This document shows, piece by piece, positions 1 to 8,182 of a stretch of DNA of 23,547 nucleotides. Each line of letters begins with the position of its first letter. Position 1 is the first letter of the stretch. Below the pieces are notes generated by a model. That model was given only the letters and a program-made list of their open reading frames with translations. It was not told the DNA's origin and did not search any database. Source of the DNA: a virus; the IMG/VR virus record IMGVR_UViG_3300028840_000358, positions 1-23,547 of that record; one strand, 5' to 3'. The translations under genes and the position numbers were made by a program.

Positions 1-878
1 TTCGCCACGCTTTCAAAATTCCATACTATATCTTCATTATTGGACGCACCATTCACACCACCAAAAGTGAGAGCGTCTGCATCACAGAGGATTTTATTAG
101 CCGTTGCCCCTGCGAACATCAATATACCCGTAGCAAGATTGGAAGTGAGGTCTCCATCTTCCTCTATTGTCCAGACAAGGGTTGCAGATGCACCTCCGGT
201 ATTAGTGTAAAACTCAAGGTCTGTGGGCATCACACCATCAGCAGGTGTGCCATTGGCTATGCCCTGAATCCTCGCACCTTCAATCCAGCCGTCCGTATCA
301 TATCCCCTGAAAGAGATCGTACCAAGAACAGCATTGTCATCCACGGGCGTACCGTGGGAGGCTTCTGTGCCTTCCCCCTTTCCAAGGATAACTATAGGAG
401 TGGTCGCCTCCGTATCGTGATAGGCTGTAATACCTATGGCCGCATCAGACGCCTCATCTAAGACCTCAAGCTCGTAATCCGGTGTAGTGGTGGCTATACC
501 GACCTTACTTAGAAAATAGGCTATTCCGGTAGAGTCTATCCATGCCTGATCCACATCACCTACCTCAATCTGAAAAGTTTTCAGAGCGTGATAAGCGTTA
601 AGCCTGATAGTATCTCCGTCCGATGTAACCATGAACTCATTGTCCACGGTCTGACGAATAGTTATTCCTTCGTTGAGAACCAGCCTGCTGTTTACATATA
701 CCGTATCCTGATTCCACCCACGAAGGGTGTCGGCACGAAGGGTAATGGTAAAAAGCGAGTCAGAATAAATCTGAGCCATTCTTAATCGGGACTTCTTAAA
801 GCCTAACCCGAACTGCCCCTGCGCCAGAGCGGTTCCGGCAAACAGAAGCATGAGTCCTATAAGTAATTTCTTTTTCAT
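1..878 (-). CDS. Signal-peptide-bearing tail-fibre-like protein (C-terminus cut by window edge)
   Basis: The first 292 residues are visible; the gene continues past the left edge. Residues 1-19 form a typical Sec signal peptide: MKKK, a hydrophobic core, then ALA before Gln20. Residues 35-110 are beta-rich, followed by a motif near 127-140 (VGIATTTPDYELEVLD) that resembles the GIGTTSP...L.V motif of phage tail fibres and of bacterial surface proteins ending in a peptidase S74-type chaperone. Residues 140-292 continue as Gly/Thr/Asp-rich beta sequence (FYTNTGGASATLVWTIEEDG). The ATG at 878 has a GAGGTAA ribosome site overlapping the stop of the upstream gene. An in-frame ATG at 779 (MAQIYSDS) would remove the signal peptide but has only a weak ribosome site. 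Role inferred: receptor-binding fibre or a surface-exported adhesin. A secreted N-terminus is odd for a virion protein. Confidence 0.7.
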   Translation of the reverse strand, partial: MKKKLLIGLMLLFAGTALAQGQFGLGFKKSRLRMAQIYSDSLFTITLRADTLRGWNQDTVYVNSRLVLNEGITIRQTVDNEFMVTSDGDTIRLNAYHALKTFQIEVGDVDQAWIDSTGIAYFLSKVGIATTTPDYELEVLDEASDAAIGITAYHDTEATTPIVILGKGEGTEASHGTPVDDNAVLGTISFRGYDTDGWIEGARIQGIANGTPADGVMPTDLEFYTNTGGASATLVWTIEEDGDLTSNLATGILMFAGATANKILCDADALTFGGVNGASNNEDIVWNFESVA

Positions 879-881
879 GCG

Positions 882-1454
882 TTACCTCACTATCCACACA
901 GCGACGTAGATTTTAGTATCTGCCCCTGCGTTATCGTAGGTTTTTTGGTTGAAATGAATTGTAAATCCACCGGTTGCCCATAGTTCATTCGAGAGCGAAA
1001 CCCCGTAGGCTTCTCCGGCAGTCCAGTCGAGATAATCCACTCCGGCCTGTGCATAGACTCCGGGTGTGTCAAAGACCAGATAGGTAAGGTCTTCAGACTC
1101 ATACCACGCTTCCTTTTCATAGAAATACCCGTAAGGTTTGATCCATGCGTACAGAGAGTCGCTTTCTTCCGTGTTGTGAACCTCTGGAAGAATCTGGATG
1201 TACACATCACCGGTTGCGAGAACCTGCTGTCTCTGGTAAGCTGGTGAGGCAGTGGTCAGGGCTACGGTGTCGATAGTGACCTGATCCCACCTGGTTGTAG
1301 GAAAGGCCACGTAGACTACCTTCTCGGTAGCAGAATCCATTGTTACACTTGTAAATTGCGGTCTGATGGATTTAAACGTAATCCGTTCACCCTCTGCTTG
1401 GGCGAACAGAGAACCTGCCAGCATGAGAATTGCGATTGTTAAAAACTTTTTCAT
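882..1454 (-). CDS. Hypothetical secreted protein in the distal tail region
   Basis: This 190-residue protein is not recognised as a named family. Residues 1-18 are a clear Sec signal peptide (MKKFLTIAILMLAGSLFA, cleavage after Ala18 or Ala20). The mature part is predicted beta-rich, with many Thr, Val, Tyr and Trp residues and two acidic aromatic stretches (YFYEKEAWYESEDLTYLVFD). There is no lipobox Cys and no second membrane segment, so export to the periplasm or outside is expected. The ATG at 1454 has an AGGAGA site overlapping the TAG stop of the preceding gene, and its own stop lies 3 bases before the next start, so it belongs to the operon. It could be a fibre partner, a fibre chaperone or a surface protein that changes the infected host. 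The function is unknown. Confidence 0.75.
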   Translation of the reverse strand: MKKFLTIAILMLAGSLFAQAEGERITFKSIRPQFTSVTMDSATEKVVYVAFPTTRWDQVTIDTVALTTASPAYQRQQVLATGDVYIQILPEVHNTEESDSLYAWIKPYGYFYEKEAWYESEDLTYLVFDTPGVYAQAGVDYLDWTAGEAYGVSLSNELWATGGFTIHFNQKTYDNAGADTKIYVAVWIVR

Positions 1455-1463
1455 TGTGTTCTC

Positions 1464-1889
1464 CTAACTTTTCGTGAACGCAAAGGGATATTGAGAAACA
1501 GCAACTTTCGGAGGCGGTGATATTGCATCGGACGCTTCCGTAAGTTTTTCCAGAAAATCCCTATCCCAAAATTCTTTAGTTTGAAGGAACTTCGGTTCCC
1601 CCGTTTTATCAAATTGATCCTCGGCAAGTCTGGCCTTTACAAAAGCCACAACCGCCTGTGCTTCCGAGTCACGGCAATTCAGATAACTCGATGGAGTCGG
1701 AGAGGTGTTGTCGTCGAATCCAGACGAATCGACAAAGACCTTATCTCCGGTTGTGTATTCTATCTTCAGCCCGTCGGTCACATCCAGAGTGGGTTGCACG
1801 AGGTCTCCATCCGCATCAAGCTCGTAAAGCTCCAGGATGCTGCCCTTAACTCTCGCTGCCCAGGCTTTTGTTTTTAAATTGTCACTCAA
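1464..1889 (-). CDS. Hypothetical phage protein, TTG start
   Basis: The 141-residue acidic protein has no recognised family. The first ~50 residues look like beta strands (AARVKGSILELYELDADGD). The second half looks helical (SEAQAVVAFVKARLAEDQ and FLEKLTEASDAI), with a short Pro-rich stretch SPPPK near the end. The start is TTG at 1889, overlapping the TGA stop of the upstream gene as TTGA. A strong GAGGAGGAAGG ribosome site lies just ahead and no in-frame ATG is nearby, so TTG with coupled translation is well supported. Its place between an adaptor-like gene and the exported tail proteins suggests a small tail or neck component. That is inference from position only. Confidence 0.7.
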   Translation of the reverse strand: MSDNLKTKAWAARVKGSILELYELDADGDLVQPTLDVTDGLKIEYTTGDKVFVDSSGFDDNTSPTPSSYLNCRDSEAQAVVAFVKARLAEDQFDKTGEPKFLQTKEFWDRDFLEKLTEASDAISPPPKVAVSQYPFAFTKS

Positions 1890-2557
1890 TTGCCTTCCTC
1901 CTCGTCATACCATGAATTTGTAAATTTCCCGATAGCCCTTCGTGCTCTCTTGTATTCGTTCAATCCGACTTCCATGAGACTGAAGTTGTCAAATTCTGCC
2001 GAACCAGCAGATGCTGTTCCTACTATTTTGAGTTCACTGGTTTCCGGTGCTTCAAATTCCATTACGTTGGACGTGCCGTCCGCAAAGTCTCCGAGTTTGT
2101 TGCTTGAGTCCACAGTCTGAAGCTCAAAGGTTCCGCTTTTTAAATCACAGTCATATGTAAATCTGTAGCGATGATAAATAGTAATGATGTCGTCTACGTC
2201 GAGATAACAACTCTGGTCTGCGGCATCGTTCGCTACATCCAGGTCCGTGGTGTCATCAAAAGAAGACATATCCGTATTCGTCCAGTCCGTAGACCCGCCC
2301 GTGAAGGTTCGGTTTATAGCAGTGGTGATGAGTTCGGTTTCGTTGGAAGCATAAAGCACTGAAATCTTGATAATGTTCAGGGCTTCATCCGGTAAGTCGT
2401 AATGAACCTTGTCGTCTATGATGTTATATTTCTTTACTTTAGAAGTCGTGTATCCGAGTGTTGCCATCTTGTGAAAAGCATCCCTGACGAAAGCTGTAAC
2501 CACACCTTCGTCCTGAGACTTGACACGCTCCATTAATTCATCTAATGTCATTGACAT
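1886..2557 (-). CDS. Adaptor-like structural protein with an inserted carbohydrate-binding-like domain
   Basis: This protein has 223 residues. Residues 1-75 have a helix then strand pattern (LDELMERVKSQDEGVV, then VKKYNIIDDKVHYDLPDEALNIIKISVLY) like small phage adaptor or connector proteins. The last ~25 residues return to a charged helix (EYKRARRAIGKF). Between them, about residues 85-197 look like a jelly-roll of the CBM 4/9 type: a TDW entry motif, alternating strands YRFTYDCDLKSGTFELQTV, and a closing AEFDNFSLMEV. Its only two Cys (117, 137) lie in this insert. The ATG at 2557 follows GAGGTAATCC, which overlaps the upstream stop. The next gene overlaps its stop by 4 bases. The role is inferred as a head-tail junction or tail-surface protein. 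The family name is uncertain; the domain insertion is a pattern-based call. Confidence 0.6.
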   Translation of the reverse strand: MSMTLDELMERVKSQDEGVVTAFVRDAFHKMATLGYTTSKVKKYNIIDDKVHYDLPDEALNIIKISVLYASNETELITTAINRTFTGGSTDWTNTDMSSFDDTTDLDVANDAADQSCYLDVDDIITIYHRYRFTYDCDLKSGTFELQTVDSSNKLGDFADGTSNVMEFEAPETSELKIVGTASAGSAEFDNFSLMEVGLNEYKRARRAIGKFTNSWYDEEEGN

Positions 2558-2560
2558 GGA

Positions 2561-5500
2561 TTACCTCAAGAATGGGTTTTTGTGAGGCTTGTTTTTTGTC
2601 TTTACTTCTTTTAAACTTTTATTAAAATCATAAGTAATTGATTCTCGTTTTTTCCCGTCTTCTTCTCCGAGTTGCCATTTACTCAAAAAGAGTCTCATGG
2701 GATTTCCAGTTTCACCCGTAAGTAAATCGTATGCGCCTTCGCCAGTAATTAAAATTTGGGGGGTGGGTAAACCAAATAAATAACCAGCAGCTTTTGTCCC
2801 GTGCTTTAACTTCTTGCCGAAACTCTTTGATCGCCCAAATGCCACGAGTGCTTCGGGAAATGCTTCTGCCGGTGTTGCTGAATATGGATATTTATTTACT
2901 AATGACCCAACAATACTCCCCACTATTGGAAACAATGCGGAACCGTAACCTATTATTTCCTTTCCCACTGTCGCTGCTTTCTTACTAACCGGTTCTTTTT
3001 TTAATAGTTTACCGGAAACAACGCCAGCAAAAAGAGCTGGAACAACCGTAAGCCACATATAGGACACCATCGCATCGCTTTTGGAAATTTTGCCTTGCTT
3101 TAACATCCCATACGTTCTTGCTGATTCATTATAGGCGTTGGAAAAATGAGAATAGAACATTGTGAATAGTTTTTGAAATTCTGAGCCACGCATAATAGAT
3201 GGTAAGTCTTTAGGTGAGCCAGTAGGCTGAGTTCTTCTCACAATCATGTCGGCATACTCAACCATCGCTTTTTCATTCCCCTTGTATTTCTTACTTGCGC
3301 TGGCATAAGCCCCTGCCCATGTTGGAAGAGTTGCTGTTTTATCTACTGTACTAACGAGATGGAATAAAAATTTGTGCTTATCTAATGCGAATTTTCCCTT
3401 TTGTCCTAAATTTTTGTGTATAAGATCACGCAATTCCCTATCATAGTTTTCCCTGCGATATTTCATTTGTGGGCTTTTACTATATATAAATTCTTGTATT
3501 TTGGGTATTTCTTTGGGGTTTTGCAAAAAAGCAGTTATGCCCTCCGTAGCATCCTTAACTCCTAATCTATTAATGGTTTGTGAAAATGAACCAGCCTGTT
3601 TTAAAGATACTGAAACTTTCGCTCCAAGAGCTGCCATTGTTGAATTATGCCTTAGGCCAGCCGCAGCTCTTTCTAAAATATTTGTTGGGGTTTGGTATGG
3701 TGCTGCAACATGTCTTAACCATCCCCGTAACTCCAGATATTCAGCTTCTCCTTTTGCACTCTTAATAGCAGTTCGCATTTTGGGTGTAGTTAAAATTCTC
3801 TGCACATCCCGCACGGGAATGGCATGGGTAATAAAATGATCTGTTTTGTCAATATGATCCGTAAAGACTTTAAAGAAATCAAGACTTATTGGGTCAGTTC
3901 CACCCTTTCTTGTGATTGTAAATCCACGGCTTACATAGGCTTTACGAATTATATTTTTAAATAAATCCCGTTCACGTTCCCTAATTAACTGTTGATCCGA
4001 AAAATCTCTATCCGTATAGATAGGCCAATAATTTTCAACTGCTTTTGGGGTTGTACCAAGAAGTTTTTTACCGACACGGGCAATGCCTTTCCACTGGCTC
4101 TGCACTATCCCCATCATTCCATTTACAAATTTCCTCTCTGTTGAAGTTAGATTATCAACGATATTATCAATTTTTTCTTCGCTCCACCCCTGTCCTACAC
4201 GTAATCTATATCTATTATCTGGGTTTAAACTATTGGCATAAACTGCCATTTGTTCTGTTTTGGTAAGCGCACTTCCGTCTATAACATCCTGTTCTTCATG
4301 TGCCGCTCTGAAGTCTATTTTACTTTTATCCATCGCTTCTTGAATGGTGTTATATATTTTGTGACTTCTTAAAAGCTCTCTGTCTTCAGCCTTTTTAATT
4401 GGATAGAATGTTTCGTACCAAACAGAACCACATTCTCTATACCCATCAAGACCCTCTATAATAGCTTCTGGTTTTTTAAGCATGCCAAAAACTTTATCCA
4501 TTGTTCCCGTTATTTTCTCTTTCTTTTTGCCAAGAAATCCCTTGCTACGTCTTTCTGATGGGGTTAGGTATTTGTCCGAGAACGGAACTTTTGGCTTCGG
4601 CGTATTCTTTATAATTTCTTTGGCAAGAAAATCTGTGATCTTTTGGAGTTCTCTGACTTCTTGCCTGACAATTAGTTTTTGTTTATATTTGCCAAGGTGA
4701 ACGAGTATCTTCGCCTTATCGTGAACTTCGCCAAGTTCCTCAATAGTCATATCGTTAAGGGGTTTCTTAAAAGTCGTAGTGAGGATTTCTTTAGGGATAT
4801 AAAAGAACTCGCCCATCTCTTTTCGTTCAAGATACTTTTTACGTTCTTCTCTTTCGTGAAGAACTTTCTTGCTTCGTTTTTTTAGATCATAAGGAGAAAG
4901 AAGTTCGTCTACTTTTTCTCTGTAATCTTCAGGAAGTTTGGTTTTCTTGAATACATTTATGGCTTTTACAAGACGTGTTACCTTGTCACGATTTCGAATT
5001 ATTTCTGATTTTTCTTTATACCCAAACCGATAGCCTTCTTGTGAGGCTTTCTGTTCTGCCCTGAGTTTAATTCTGAGATTGATGCGTTCCTGTTCGGTTT
5101 TAGCCTCTGCCATTTTTTGTTTATAAGCTTGAAGTTTCTCAGCACCAATTCCCTTGCCCTCTTTTTTCCCTGCCCGATAACCTTCTCGCGAAGCTGCTTG
5201 CTGGCGTTGGAAGAATCTGCGAAGTGCTTGTTTTTGATTAAGTTCTAAGTATTCACCAGTAGTGAGGTCAGTTGCTTTTTTAATGCGTGACTTAACCGTG
5301 CCTTTTTGTTTTAATGGATCATATTGCAATTTAATTGTAAGTCCGGGTGTGAGTATTCCACCGAGTGCTTCTGGTATTTTGTTTTTTATAGATTCTCCAA
5401 CCTCATCTGCGACATCCATTGGAATGTTATTTTTCTGAAGCTTACGGGAGGCAACTTCCTGAATTGCACTTGAACCGCCACCGAGTATTCCACCAACTAC

Positions 5501-6361
5501 GGCAGACATGGCGGCTTCCTGTACGATAGGCATGATACCTTCAAACTCTCTTGCGCCTGTAGTGGTCATAATAGTAGATTCGGAAATGGTTTGACTTGCT
5601 TCCTGAATCGCTTCAGAAGCCATGCGTGTGAGAGCACCCTTAAGTGGGGTGGAGTAAACTTTCAAAAACTGCTGTAAGCCCCAAGACTCTAAAATAGCCT
5701 CACCAATTCCAACAGAAGTCGAAACAGCACTTGCATCTTCAGGAGACATCCCGCCTTTCCTTGCTTCAGTGTAAGCTCTGCTTTTAGCCATGATACCAAA
5801 AGCCGCGCCTGCAACATTTGGGTTTTTGGTTGCATAGCTTAATCCGAGTGCCAACGCCAAAGAACCTGCTCCCTGTCCGAGAGTCTCTGCAAATCTTTTA
5901 TAAGCGGTTTCCTGCTCTGGATAGTTTTCTTTTATGTATGCTTGATTCTGGTCTATCCACTTCTTACCAAGCTGTGCGACTTTTTCATCTATCTCTGTTC
6001 CCTTTGCCAGCCACTTCATGAAGGGTTTCATGGTCAGGATAGGGTTAAGGGTAGTCTGAATGAGTGACGACGTATCTTCCGCACGTTCCCCTACTTCCAT
6101 CATGATACCGCCAGCTACCTGTGGGAGAGATGCCATGAACTTCTCCACGCCTGTAATAAGGGCGTTCACGCCTGTTTTTTCTCTTATGGGAGCGAACGGG
6201 TCTAAGCCTTCACCAAGCTGTTTGTACTTATCCGGGATTTCTTCCTGTTCTTCCGGTGCTTTTCCAATGTCAAAAGACGGGGGAACGACACGGGTGGAAG
6301 ACGGCTCTGCTGTAGCACCATATTTTTCGTGAAGAATTTTTAAGTCTTCCTCGTAACTCAT
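2561..6361 (-). CDS. Giant internal virion (ejection-type) protein, 1266 residues
   Basis: Residues 1-60 look disordered and Pro-rich. Residues 61-305 are helical with hydrophobic Gly/Ala-rich segments (about 160-192 and 276-305) that could insert into membrane. Residues 370-460 are a charged coil with two copies of an EGYRxGxKE-type motif. The part from about 600 to 1240 resembles the C-terminal region of large polyvalent-associated or internal virion proteins of short-tailed phages, including RRTQPTGSPKDLPS and FQKLFTMFYSHFSNAYNES near 1042-1080. Two hydrophobic stretches follow at 1102-1120 and 1134-1155. No lysozyme or transglycosylase motif was found. The start overlaps the upstream stop as ATGA, so translation is probably coupled. 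Inferred role: a protein packed inside the capsid and ejected to help DNA cross the envelope. The distal two-thirds is distinctly AT-rich compared with the N-terminal part. Confidence 0.7.
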   Translation of the reverse strand: MSYEEDLKILHEKYGATAEPSSTRVVPPSFDIGKAPEEQEEIPDKYKQLGEGLDPFAPIREKTGVNALITGVEKFMASLPQVAGGIMMEVGERAEDTSSLIQTTLNPILTMKPFMKWLAKGTEIDEKVAQLGKKWIDQNQAYIKENYPEQETAYKRFAETLGQGAGSLALALGLSYATKNPNVAGAAFGIMAKSRAYTEARKGGMSPEDASAVSTSVGIGEAILESWGLQQFLKVYSTPLKGALTRMASEAIQEASQTISESTIMTTTGAREFEGIMPIVQEAAMSAVVGGILGGGSSAIQEVASRKLQKNNIPMDVADEVGESIKNKIPEALGGILTPGLTIKLQYDPLKQKGTVKSRIKKATDLTTGEYLELNQKQALRRFFQRQQAASREGYRAGKKEGKGIGAEKLQAYKQKMAEAKTEQERINLRIKLRAEQKASQEGYRFGYKEKSEIIRNRDKVTRLVKAINVFKKTKLPEDYREKVDELLSPYDLKKRSKKVLHEREERKKYLERKEMGEFFYIPKEILTTTFKKPLNDMTIEELGEVHDKAKILVHLGKYKQKLIVRQEVRELQKITDFLAKEIIKNTPKPKVPFSDKYLTPSERRSKGFLGKKKEKITGTMDKVFGMLKKPEAIIEGLDGYRECGSVWYETFYPIKKAEDRELLRSHKIYNTIQEAMDKSKIDFRAAHEEQDVIDGSALTKTEQMAVYANSLNPDNRYRLRVGQGWSEEKIDNIVDNLTSTERKFVNGMMGIVQSQWKGIARVGKKLLGTTPKAVENYWPIYTDRDFSDQQLIRERERDLFKNIIRKAYVSRGFTITRKGGTDPISLDFFKVFTDHIDKTDHFITHAIPVRDVQRILTTPKMRTAIKSAKGEAEYLELRGWLRHVAAPYQTPTNILERAAAGLRHNSTMAALGAKVSVSLKQAGSFSQTINRLGVKDATEGITAFLQNPKEIPKIQEFIYSKSPQMKYRRENYDRELRDLIHKNLGQKGKFALDKHKFLFHLVSTVDKTATLPTWAGAYASASKKYKGNEKAMVEYADMIVRRTQPTGSPKDLPSIMRGSEFQKLFTMFYSHFSNAYNESARTYGMLKQGKISKSDAMVSYMWLTVVPALFAGVVSGKLLKKEPVSKKAATVGKEIIGYGSALFPIVGSIVGSLVNKYPYSATPAEAFPEALVAFGRSKSFGKKLKHGTKAAGYLFGLPTPQILITGEGAYDLLTGETGNPMRLFLSKWQLGEEDGKKRESITYDFNKSLKEVKTKNKPHKNPFLR

Positions 6362-7635
6362 TCCATCAGCTTTTTCTTTTGGGGTTTGTCAAGATATTTA
6401 AAGTATTCCTTATCTTCCCACATAAATACCGCGTCTACAGCATCTTGTATGTTTTGAATTTCTTCAGGCGTTGCATCCTTTCCGGGAGTACTTTTCGCTC
6501 GCTCCATAGTAAATTGCATGAATTTTTCAGATGGCATAAGGTCTCGCTTACTCACAGCCTCAGCCTTAATAAGCCTGTTAAGCATTTTATTTGCTTCTTT
6601 CGTAACACGATCATGCTGTTTTCTAAGCCTTGCTTCTTCTTTTCGCCTTGGTTTCGGGGAATATGGGTCCCATATACTTTGCTTGCCAAAAGAAACATCT
6701 TCCGGGTTGGGTCCGCTCGCTGCGTCTATAATTGAATCAATCACACTTTGTGGCATATCAAGAATATCTTCTGTTTTCCCACCCATAATGCTGAATGGGA
6801 GTAACTTGTTGTATGCTTCTTTCGCCTTGAGATACATTTTTTTATCACCGGTATCGTTAGCAATTTTCATCGCATCCAAATAGGCCTTTCTTAGAGCGAT
6901 TGTTGCATCGTCTTTTCGTTGGGTGGTTCTGGCCCTGTAAGCCTCAACCTGTTTCTCCCGTGCCTGAATAGACCTTAAATCTAATTCCTGCTTGACACCT
7001 TTATCGCTAATTTGCATAGCTCGTGCAATGGCTCCCTTCCCGGTAATGGGGTCTATGTCAGGCATGAGTTTTTTGAGGGCGTCCTCTGCACCTGACTTAT
7101 CAAGCCGTAAAGCCTCAATGCTTCCAGCTTTTTCACCTTCGGTAAATTTCCCCATCTCATAAATGGAGGCAGCGAGAGCATCGTCAGTGAAGCCTTTCTG
7201 GTAACTTCCGTAAGTTTCCTTGGCTTTCCCGATCCGTGCCCGTTGCGTGCTCATAACACCCATGAGGCGTTCCATCTGAGTGGAGTGCTGTTTCATTCTG
7301 CCGGATAGCGTGTTGGCTCTTTTCTGCACACTTGTCATGGAATCGGATATGAGTTTTTTCATTCCTTCGGAAGTATCTTCATCGGTTGTCAATAGGCCAA
7401 GCGTGGCAATACGCTCCTGTTCTGCTGTGTATTGCTTTTCAAGGTTTCCCATTTGTTCAAACATAAATTTCAGTTCAGCCTGTTGCCTGCCTTCCTGCGC
7501 CCGTGCTTCTTCCATCCACCTTGCCATGCCGGAACGGTAAGCTCTGTCCTCCTGTCTCTCCTGTTTTTTTCTTTGTTCACCCTGAATCTTCTCGAACAAA
7601 GTGAGTATATTGCCTAAACCTTCACCGCGAGCCAT
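6358..7635 (-). CDS. Coiled-coil internal virion protein
   Basis: This 425-residue protein is almost entirely helical and highly charged. Coiled-coil stretches are visible at about 15-60 (KIQGEQRKKQERQEDRAYRS), 60-140 and 200-270. There is no signal peptide or membrane segment, and no catalytic motif. Size, composition and position directly upstream of the giant ejection-type protein match the internal or ejection proteins that short-tailed phages encode in series. The ATG at 7635 has a GAGGT ribosome site, and the TGA overlaps the next start by 4 bases. The functional label is inferred from context and composition; the sequence itself does not match a family I can name. Confidence 0.65.
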   Translation of the reverse strand: MARGEGLGNILTLFEKIQGEQRKKQERQEDRAYRSGMARWMEEARAQEGRQQAELKFMFEQMGNLEKQYTAEQERIATLGLLTTDEDTSEGMKKLISDSMTSVQKRANTLSGRMKQHSTQMERLMGVMSTQRARIGKAKETYGSYQKGFTDDALAASIYEMGKFTEGEKAGSIEALRLDKSGAEDALKKLMPDIDPITGKGAIARAMQISDKGVKQELDLRSIQAREKQVEAYRARTTQRKDDATIALRKAYLDAMKIANDTGDKKMYLKAKEAYNKLLPFSIMGGKTEDILDMPQSVIDSIIDAASGPNPEDVSFGKQSIWDPYSPKPRRKEEARLRKQHDRVTKEANKMLNRLIKAEAVSKRDLMPSEKFMQFTMERAKSTPGKDATPEEIQNIQDAVDAVFMWEDKEYFKYLDKPQKKKLME

Positions 7636-7652
7636 TTAGATACCTCAATTAT

Positions 7653-8174
7653 TTAAAACTCTTTGCTTGCTTCACCAATGTCTTCCCACGCAGAAGCCGG
7701 ATCAGAAATAGCCTGCCATCCCATCTCCCAAACAGTAGGCGGGTCAATGTCCATGCTTGCCATTTGTGCAAGAAGATCGGATTTAAATTTTTCAAGTTCT
7801 GTTAAACCGCTTAGGTATTCTTTTTGTGCTCCAAGTTTGCGTTCTTGGAAACTATCAAAAAGATTCTGCATTCCAAACTCGTGACTCTGCTGAATTCGCC
7901 CGGTTCCTCGTTCACGGCCTCTTTCGAGCGCACCCGATCCACCGAATCCAGACTTACTCTGAGCACCTCGATACTTGGTCATAAAGTCGTAGATAGACCC
8001 GCTTGTTTGAAAACTGAGGTCCTCCGCCCGATTGGAATACTGAGCCTGAAACAAATCTTTTTGCTTGTTGAATACATCCTCAAGTCCCTGCTTCATCTCA
8101 GGATATTTTTCAAGCTGTTCGCCAAGTAAATTATATAGAGATACCTGTTGTTGCCACTCGGTATACTTACCCAT
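7653..8174 (-). CDS. Small helical virion-associated protein (hypothetical)
   Basis: This 173-residue protein has no named family. Residues 1-60 and 100-145 read as amphipathic helices (WQQQVSLYNLLGEQLEKYPE; FQERKLGAQKEYLSGLTELE). They are separated by a Gly/Arg/Ser-rich linker (about 70-95: SKSGFGGSGALERGRERGTG). The C-terminus is Trp-rich and acidic (PPTVWEMGWQAISD). The ATG at 8174 follows AGGAGT, which overlaps the stop of the preceding gene. Its position between the stabilisation-type protein and the large internal proteins suggests a small ejection or internal core protein. This is positional inference only. Confidence 0.6.
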   Translation of the reverse strand: MGKYTEWQQQVSLYNLLGEQLEKYPEMKQGLEDVFNKQKDLFQAQYSNRAEDLSFQTSGSIYDFMTKYRGAQSKSGFGGSGALERGRERGTGRIQQSHEFGMQNLFDSFQERKLGAQKEYLSGLTELEKFKSDLLAQMASMDIDPPTVWEMGWQAISDPASAWEDIGEASKEF

Positions 8175-8182
8175 GATAACTC

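Noticed and set aside
588-785. Plus-strand open frames here and elsewhere in the window
   Set aside because: All lie opposite well-supported minus-strand genes, lack good ribosome sites and encode low-complexity or unlikely proteins. I treat them as shadows.
1-1454. Diversity-generating retroelement acting on the tail-fibre gene
   Set aside because: No reverse transcriptase, template repeat or variable repeat is visible; the fibre C-terminus, where a variable repeat would lie, is outside the window.
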